A stretch of DNA of 64,000 nt from Defluviitoga tunisiensis. GTDB taxonomy: Bacteria; Thermotogota; Thermotogae; Petrotogales; Petrotogaceae. Within the stretch, counting starts at the first letter, position 1. The number at the start of each line of letters is the position of its first letter. Of the stretch, positions 62,507 through 64,000 are shown in pieces. The stretch spans positions 1,614,501-1,678,500 of the forward strand of contig NZ_LN824141.1 of assembly GCF_000953715.1 (NCBI RefSeq), written 5' to 3'. A program made the translations under genes and the position numbers. The notes under the pieces were generated by a model. That model made no database searches. It worked only from the letters and a program-made list of their open reading frames with translations, and had not been told where the DNA came from.

Positions 62507-62857
62507 TTCGTTCAAAGCCCTAGCAAGTTTTAGGGATACTTCAGGAGGAATTTGCCTAATGATCCTTTCGGTTTCACGTTCAATTATTTTAATAATCAAA
62601 ATGTCTAAATCTCTATCAATTTCAAAATGCGCCTCACCTTTAAAAATTTGTGACAATTTTTCTAATCTTTGTTCTATAATTTTTGAAATTTGATCTAATT
62701 CTTCTGAAGAAACTGTTGCTTCTCTAGTTTGTTCGTCCAAATTTTCAACCATCGGATCTTTCGGATAACCTAATAATAGGTCCCTGTTTTTATTAATAAT
62801 AAAATCTATGTTTTCATTTTTTAAATTAAAACTTCCCCCTACGTTTGGAATTTCCAT
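62474..62857 (-). CDS. flaG: Flagellar protein FlaG
   Basis: 127 residues. C-terminal FEIDRDLDILIIKIIERETE and IIRQIPPEVSLKLAR are the FlaG hallmark; the N-terminal half is variable. FlaG is found with flagellin genes and influences filament length. ATG 62857 is 6 nt after GGAGGGGAG; an ATG at 62863 lies within that site. No other flagellar gene is in the window. Its 3' end overlaps dus on the opposite strand. Confidence 0.88.
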   Translation of the reverse strand: MEIPNVGGSFNLKNENIDFIINKNRDLLLGYPKDPMVENLDEQTREATVSSEELDQISKIIEQRLEKLSQIFKGEAHFEIDRDLDILIIKIIERETERIIRQIPPEVSLKLARALNELEGILFDERA

Positions 62858-62942
62858 AGCCATCTCCCCTCCAACTATGAAGATATCAAATCTATAATTT
62901 TTATCGACTATATTTTAATAAACTTTAATATTTATTATTTAA

Positions 62943-63971
62943 TCAAATGATAAACATAGCATCTCCAAAAGAAAAAAAACGATATCTTTTTTCAATCGCA
63001 ACTTTATAAGCGTTCATTATATAATCATAACCTGCAAAAGCTGAAACTAAAAAAAGTAAAGAAGATTTTGGTAAATGAAAATTTGTTATCAATGAATCAA
63101 CAATTCTAAATTCAAAAGGAGGATAAATATACAGTTTTGTTTTACCAACTAACTTATCAGGTTCTAAAGCTATAGATTCTAGAGTCCTTACTACTGTAGT
63201 TCCTACAGCAATAACTTTCTTTCCTTTAGCCTTTGTTCTAGCAATTTTCTCTAATACATCTTTGGAAACGCTATAATATTCTTCATGTATATTATATTGC
63301 CTTATATCGTTTTCTTTTACTGGCCTGAAAGTTCCCAAACCTACATGTAAAGTAATTTCTGCTATATTTACTCCATTTTTTCCTTGCAATTCTTCTAATA
63401 AATCTTGAGTAAAATGTAATCCGGCTGTCGGTGCAGCTACAGCACCTTCATATTTTGCGTACTCGGTTTGATATTGATTTGGATCATCTAAATGTTTTTT
63501 TATGTATGGAGGTAATGGAATCTGACCGATTTTATAAATTTTAGAATAGAAATTAGAATCTTTAAATTCTAAAATCCTTGTTCCATCTTCTAGATGTTCT
63601 AATACTTCACATACTATATTGTCTGGAAATAGAAGTATATTCCCTTTCTTGATTTTAGAACCAGGTTTTACAAGGGCTTTCCATATGTTTTGACTACCAT
63701 TTCTTTCTAACAAAAGAACCTCTACATTAGCTCCAGTTTCTTTTTTACCTAATAATCTTGCTGGTATAACTTTTGTATTATTTATTACCAAAAGATCTCC
63801 AGGTTGCAAATAATTTTTAATATCTTTAAATATTTTGTGGTCTATGCTTCTTTTTGCTCTATCTAAAACCATTAACCTACACATATCCCTTGGTTCAACT
63901 GGTTCCTGAGCAATTAATTCTTCAGGTAATTGATAATCATATTTCTCTAGATTGAAAATATTTTCACTCAT
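62943..63971 (-). CDS. queA: S-adenosylmethionine:tRNA ribosyltransferase-isomerase
   Basis: 342 residues, normal length. YDYQLPEELIAQEPVEPRD at the N-terminus, NNTKVIPARLLGKK, GAVAAPTAGLHFT and ITLHVGLGTFRPV, VGTTVVRTLES, NFHLPKSSLLFLVSAF. It transfers the ribosyl group of SAM to preQ1-tRNA to form epoxyqueuosine. ATG start with CGGAGG upstream. It precedes flaG in the same direction, 85 bp apart. Confidence 0.97.
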   Translation of the reverse strand: MSENIFNLEKYDYQLPEELIAQEPVEPRDMCRLMVLDRAKRSIDHKIFKDIKNYLQPGDLLVINNTKVIPARLLGKKETGANVEVLLLERNGSQNIWKALVKPGSKIKKGNILLFPDNIVCEVLEHLEDGTRILEFKDSNFYSKIYKIGQIPLPPYIKKHLDDPNQYQTEYAKYEGAVAAPTAGLHFTQDLLEELQGKNGVNIAEITLHVGLGTFRPVKENDIRQYNIHEEYYSVSKDVLEKIARTKAKGKKVIAVGTTVVRTLESIALEPDKLVGKTKLYIYPPFEFRIVDSLITNFHLPKSSLLFLVSAFAGYDYIMNAYKVAIEKRYRFFSFGDAMFII

Positions 63972-64000
63972 CTATAAACCTCCGCAAATCTAATAGTTTA

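Noticed and set aside
1-64000. CRISPR array
   Set aside because: No series of short direct repeats with regular unique spacers was seen on reading the window.

Overview
The window is AT-rich (roughly 30% G+C by eye). It carries many Thermotogota-type oligopeptide/oligosaccharide ABC transporters, an isolated flagellar flaG and an IscB-type relic. I infer a member of the Thermotogota, most likely Petrotogaceae (Petrotoga or a relative). This rests on gene content and protein style, not on a database search. Many genes start at TTG or GTG, and strong Shine-Dalgarno sequences often decide the start.

Layout. 1-1141 (+): 3' end of an ECF sigma factor gene, a small unknown gene and an RseC-like membrane protein. 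1198-7786 (-): a complete peptide ABC operon (SBP, OppB, OppC, OppD, OppF) in which OppC and OppF carry large insertions. 8128-11065 (-): proton-translocating NAD(P) transhydrogenase in three subunits. 11489-11563: tRNA-Val(GAC). 11610-12296: unknown gene. 12528-20574 (-): a muropeptide-breakdown operon (lysA, NlpC/P60 peptidase, dipeptide epimerase, GH84 glucosaminidase, AmiE-like serine hydrolase, anmK). 20690-21233: scar of a deleted peptide ABC operon. 21273-24474 (-): electron-transfer flavoprotein plus FAD-linked 2-hydroxyacid dehydrogenase, in the same order as lctBCD. 24842-29426 (-): sugar ABC transporter plus phosphohexomutase. 30132-31004: PHP hydrolase. 31220-40173 (-): a second Opp operon plus a partly duplicated SBP-OppB pair. 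40494-47678 (+): a seven-gene amino-sugar salvage operon (namZ, nagZ, murQ, GntR regulator, BadF-type kinase, SIS deaminase, nagA). 47801-49678: mnmG. Then a secreted repeat protein, the threonine-degrading pair kbl-tdh, an amidohydrolase, an IscB C-terminal fragment, an ArsB/NhaD-type transporter, a CPBP protease, Hsp20, TPR protein, minimal prepilin peptidase, YdcF-like protein, nicotinamidase, tRNA-Pro(GGG), dus, flaG and queA.

How the genes work together. The plus-strand salvage operon and the minus-strand muropeptide operon together encode almost every step for taking cell-wall fragments apart in the cytoplasm. The sugar branch runs exo-muramidase, glucosaminidase, kinase, MurNAc-6P etherase, deacetylase and deaminase to fructose-6P. 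The peptide branch runs amidase-like hydrolase, gamma-D-Glu endopeptidase, L-Ala-D/L-Glu epimerase and DAP decarboxylase. None of these enzymes has a visible signal peptide, so uptake is needed. An Opp operon is divergent from namZ, and the scar of another Opp system lies directly upstream of lysA. The D-lactate released by MurQ could be oxidised by the neighbouring dehydrogenase/Etf complex.

The most unusual items are: the two-locus wall-recycling system with a cytoplasmic GH84; the ABC-operon deletion with a short homology at its junction; a dispersed family of ~200-bp intergenic repeats (four copies); two OppB genes with a mosaic of identical and diverged DNA; the IscB relic with a structured upstream segment; and the insertions in OppC/OppF. 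I saw no CRISPR array, no rRNA, no intact insertion sequence and no recognisable riboswitch.
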